Of a stretch of 64,000 nucleotides of DNA, positions 61,878-64,000 are shown piece by piece. This stretch comes from an uncultured Prevotellaceae bacterium (GTDB lineage: Bacteria; Bacteroidota; Bacteroidia; Bacteroidales; Muribaculaceae). Position 1 is the first letter of the stretch, and the number at the start of each line of letters is the position of its first letter. The notes beneath the pieces were generated by a model. The model was not told the origin of the DNA. It searched no databases and worked only from the letters and a program-made list of their open reading frames with translations. The stretch lies in assembly GCA_900318645.1 (NCBI GenBank), contig ONLH01000007.1, positions 54,581 to 118,580 of the forward strand, written 5' to 3'. The translations under genes and the position numbers were made by a program.

Positions 61878-62471
61878 ATGAACAGATTCATCACAACATT
61901 ATTCTTGCTGTTTGTTGCTACATTATGCCTTAATGCATGCACGACAACCGATCAGGGAGAGAAACAAACAATTGACATGAAAGGTAAGAAAGTCCTGGTT
62001 GCCTACTTCTCATGGAGCGGCAACACACGCGAGGTGGCTCAGTACATCGCCCTGAAGACGGGTGCCGACGAGTTTGAAATCATCCGCGAAAAGGCATATC
62101 CCACGGAATATAACGCTTGCGCCGAGGATGCCAAGGCCGAGAAAGAAGCTGGCGAGCGTCCTGCCATCAAAGGAAAGGTTGAAAACATGGCACAGTATGA
62201 CGTGGTGTTCGTCTGCGTCCCCGTATGGTGGTACACGGCTCCGATGCCCGTCTTCACATTCTTAGAGCAGTACGACCTGAGTGGCAAGACGGTCATCCCG
62301 TTCTGCACGGCTTACAGTGGCCCGTCATCGACACTGGACGACATCGTGAGTGCTACACCTCAGAGCAACCATCTGGACGGCATCTGCATCGTGACCAAGG
62401 AGATGGGCGGCAAGGACATGGACAAGAAACATGGCGAGATTGACAAGTGGCTCACCGAAATAGGACTCTAA
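61878..62471 (+). CDS. Flavodoxin with lipoprotein signal (paralogue of 17234)
   Basis: 197 aa. Lipoprotein signal MNRFITTLFLLFVATLCLNACTT (Cys21). The flavodoxin fold starts at MKGKKVLVAYFSWSGNTREVA (Met35), with the FMN phosphate loop SWSGNTRE, and continues VVFVCVPVWWYTAPMPVFTFLEQYD and FCTAYSGPSSTLDD. Mature part about 160 aa, as usual for long-type flavodoxins. Met35 could serve as an internal start for a cytosolic form. Gaps of 7 and 4 bp to its neighbours place it in one transcript with the ADH-like and cupin genes. Confidence 0.9.
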   Translation: MNRFITTLFLLFVATLCLNACTTTDQGEKQTIDMKGKKVLVAYFSWSGNTREVAQYIALKTGADEFEIIREKAYPTEYNACAEDAKAEKEAGERPAIKGKVENMAQYDVVFVCVPVWWYTAPMPVFTFLEQYDLSGKTVIPFCTAYSGPSSTLDDIVSATPQSNHLDGICIVTKEMGGKDMDKKHGEIDKWLTEIGL

Positions 62472-62475
62472 GCGT

Positions 62476-63399
62476 ATGAAGAAACTGTTTGCAATCATCA
62501 TGAGCGGTTTGCTGCTGGCTTCGTGTGCCGAGAATAAGCAAAGTATAGTGGGTGTTACACGGGAGCAGATTTCGTTCCCCATCGGTGAGCGGATAGATAA
62601 CCCCTCATTTACAGGCGAGGCTTATCTGAAGCCACTGATTAGCGTAGATTCTGTGTTCAATTTTCCACAAACCAATGTCGTGACGTTCGGCCCTGCGGCA
62701 CACAGCAGTTGGCATCGTCACGGTGGTATGGTTGTGCTGGTGACTGACGGTGTGGGACTCTATCAGGAGGAGGGCAAGCCTGCACAGATTCTGCGTCGCG
62801 GTGACGTATTGCAGATTCCTGCAGGAGTGCGCCATTGGCACGGAGCCACAAAGGACAACTGGTTCTCTCAGGTAGTGATTTATGATTCGGCTTGGAAACC
62901 TGCAGAAACATACAATGACAGCGACAATTCCATTTCGGATGATTATTACAATGGATTAGAGATGGTGGAGTATGCGCACCAGACCACTACTGACAGCCTG
63001 ATATTTGCAGCACCAGACTCCACGCTATCACTGCCGACATTCAACGGGCCGATTCGTCTGGCAAATACAGTGGATGCTCCAAATGTGGCAGGCGCTCCAG
63101 GACTTCACTACGTCGTGTTCGAGCCTGGTGTCATTAATGCCTGGCACACCCATCCCGGAGGCCAGATACTGATAGCAACCGACGGCATCGGATACCACCA
63201 GATTGAAGGTCAGCCTGTAGAGGTATTGCATCCAGGCGATGTCGTGATGTGTCCGCCCAATGTGAAGCATTGGCACGGTGCCTCCCCCAATTCGCGCTTC
63301 GCCCACCTGGCTGTAGGTACCAATCCAGATCGTCCAGCCGTAGTGTGGACTGACGAGATGCTGAGTAAAGAGGAATACGAGCGACTTCCAAAGGAATAG
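62476..63399 (+). CDS. Double-cupin lipoprotein
   Basis: 307 aa. Lipoprotein signal [21 protein letters not shown] (Cys17). Two cupin domains are arranged head to tail: [20 protein letters not shown] with GVRHWHGAT, and [20 protein letters not shown] with NVKHWHGAS. Each has the metal-binding HxH plus a second HWH, so both metal sites look complete although the usual Glu is absent. In related clusters such cupins sit beside carboxymuconolactone decarboxylase-like or AKR/flavodoxin genes. Role unknown; possibly a metal-dependent isomerase or dioxygenase acting on the same exported pathway. Confidence 0.88.
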   Translation: MKKLFAIIMSGLLLASCAENKQSIVGVTREQISFPIGERIDNPSFTGEAYLKPLISVDSVFNFPQTNVVTFGPAAHSSWHRHGGMVVLVTDGVGLYQEEGKPAQILRRGDVLQIPAGVRHWHGATKDNWFSQVVIYDSAWKPAETYNDSDNSISDDYYNGLEMVEYAHQTTTDSLIFAAPDSTLSLPTFNGPIRLANTVDAPNVAGAPGLHYVVFEPGVINAWHTHPGGQILIATDGIGYHQIEGQPVEVLHPGDVVMCPPNVKHWHGASPNSRFAHLAVGTNPDRPAVVWTDEMLSKEEYERLPKE

Positions 63400-63403
63400 G
63401 AAT

Positions 63404-64000
63404 ATGAGAAAATCAATGACTACAATGATGATGCTGATGACTTCGATGTTTGGTTGTGCAGCCTGTTCATCGGACGGTGCTTCAAAAGAGGCAGCAGACG
63501 TTTCGGAAAATGACAACGTGCCGACAGATTTCCAGATACAGTACACCACACCCGTGCCGTCGGAGTTCTTTCAGGCTGCAACGCAGCAGGGAACGATTGA
63601 GTTGGTTGAGTATGATTCAAAGGACTACACGCAAAGCAGCCGTCCCGCAACGAGGAAACCTGCCTACGTGTATGTGCCATACGGCTATGACCCGTCGAAG
63701 CAGTACGACGTTATCTACCTGCTACACGGCTGGACAGGAGTGGCCGAGGAGTATTTCCTGGGGCGCAGCGGTAGCAGCCGCACAGGGTTGGTACACATCT
63801 TCGACAACCTGATTCAGCGTGGACTCTGCCGTCCGTTCATCGCCGTATCGCCCACATGGGACAAGGACAACCTATCAAAAGGATGGGGAGAGAGCACCCA
63901 AGAGGCTGCCGTATTCTCGCAGGAATATGTAAACGACCTCATCCCCGCTGTGGAGACGCACTACTCCACCTATCTGACAGAGGCGACACCCGAAGGCATC
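63404..64000 (+). CDS. Second CE1-like esterase lipoprotein (partial, runs off right edge)
   Basis: 199 codons are open from ATG 63404 to the window end. Lipoprotein signal (MRKSMTTMMMLMTSMFGCAACSS). From about residue 38 it closely follows domain 1 of the protein at 57396: DFQIQYTTPVPSEFFQAA, QGTIELVEYDSKDYT, KPAYVYVPYGYDPSKQYD, LLHGWTGVAEEYFLG, FIAVSPTWDKDN and AAVFSQEYVNDLIPAVE, most residues identical. The catalytic elbow is beyond the edge. It starts 4 bp after the cupin gene, so the exported redox set is bracketed by two copies of this esterase. Confidence 0.9.
   Translation, partial: MRKSMTTMMMLMTSMFGCAACSSDGASKEAADVSENDNVPTDFQIQYTTPVPSEFFQAATQQGTIELVEYDSKDYTQSSRPATRKPAYVYVPYGYDPSKQYDVIYLLHGWTGVAEEYFLGRSGSSRTGLVHIFDNLIQRGLCRPFIAVSPTWDKDNLSKGWGESTQEAAVFSQEYVNDLIPAVETHYSTYLTEATPEGI

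Overview
The window is Bacteroidales DNA, most like a gut or rumen Prevotellaceae/Muribaculaceae-type genome. The signs are a SusC/SusD pair, many SpII lipoproteins, BspA-type leucine-rich repeats, a C10 (streptopain) protease, a DUF6377 regulator, a SprA-derived protein, and the Bacteroidetes promoter (-33 TTTG/TTG, about 19-20 nt, -7 TAnnTTTG) upstream of most genes. Genus cannot be fixed from sequence alone. I see no rRNA, tRNA or CRISPR.

Layout. 1-377: start of a nonribosomal peptide synthetase (condensation domain) leaving the window. 0.7-9.2 kb: scattered single genes (class A acid phosphatase, HSL-type esterase, Nim-like flavoprotein, GNAT, a large secreted C10 protease with leucine-rich repeats and dockerin-like tail, small secreted proteins). 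9.3-16.2 kb: aldo/keto reductase (AKR), a lipoprotein made of one segment of the type IX secretion protein SprA, a TonB receptor/HMA metal-binding pair, and a subtype B tannase-like esterase. 16.3-20.2 kb: AKR, lipoprotein flavodoxin, SDR and hexapeptide acetyltransferase opposite a divergent AraC regulator. 20.5-35.8 kb: DUF362 lipoprotein, phosphohexomutase, two tandem MFS carriers, an exported nitroreductase-flavin reductase fusion, SDR, four-helix-bundle protein, transglutaminase-like protein and TypA.

34.1-47.5 kb is a complete beta-glucan utilization locus: DUF6377 regulator, SusC, SusD, surface glycan-binding protein, BACON-GH16 lipoprotein and a GH5-GH3 fusion. GH16 should cut beta-1,3 or mixed-linkage glucan outside the cell; GH5 and GH3 should finish it to glucose. 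47.7-53.3 kb is a tripartite RND efflux operon. 53.4-55.4 kb holds an AKR and decayed mobile DNA, including an integrase C-terminus. 55.5-64 kb is the most unusual block: an AraC regulator followed by a Tat-type flavodoxin/2[4Fe-4S] protein, a lipoprotein with two esterase domains, a secreted AKR with dockerin repeats, an iron-ADH-like protein without its metal histidines, a lipoprotein flavodoxin, a lipoprotein double cupin, and a second copy of the esterase running off the right edge.

Two themes link the parts. First, redox proteins that are normally cytosolic (two flavodoxins, a ferredoxin-flavodoxin, an AKR, a nitroreductase/flavin reductase) carry export signals here, suggesting an extracytoplasmic electron-transfer chemistry that sits next to feruloyl-esterase- and tannase-like enzymes. 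Second, short dispersed repeats are frequent, notably a 22-bp palindrome found between genes and also inside the reading frame of an MFS carrier.
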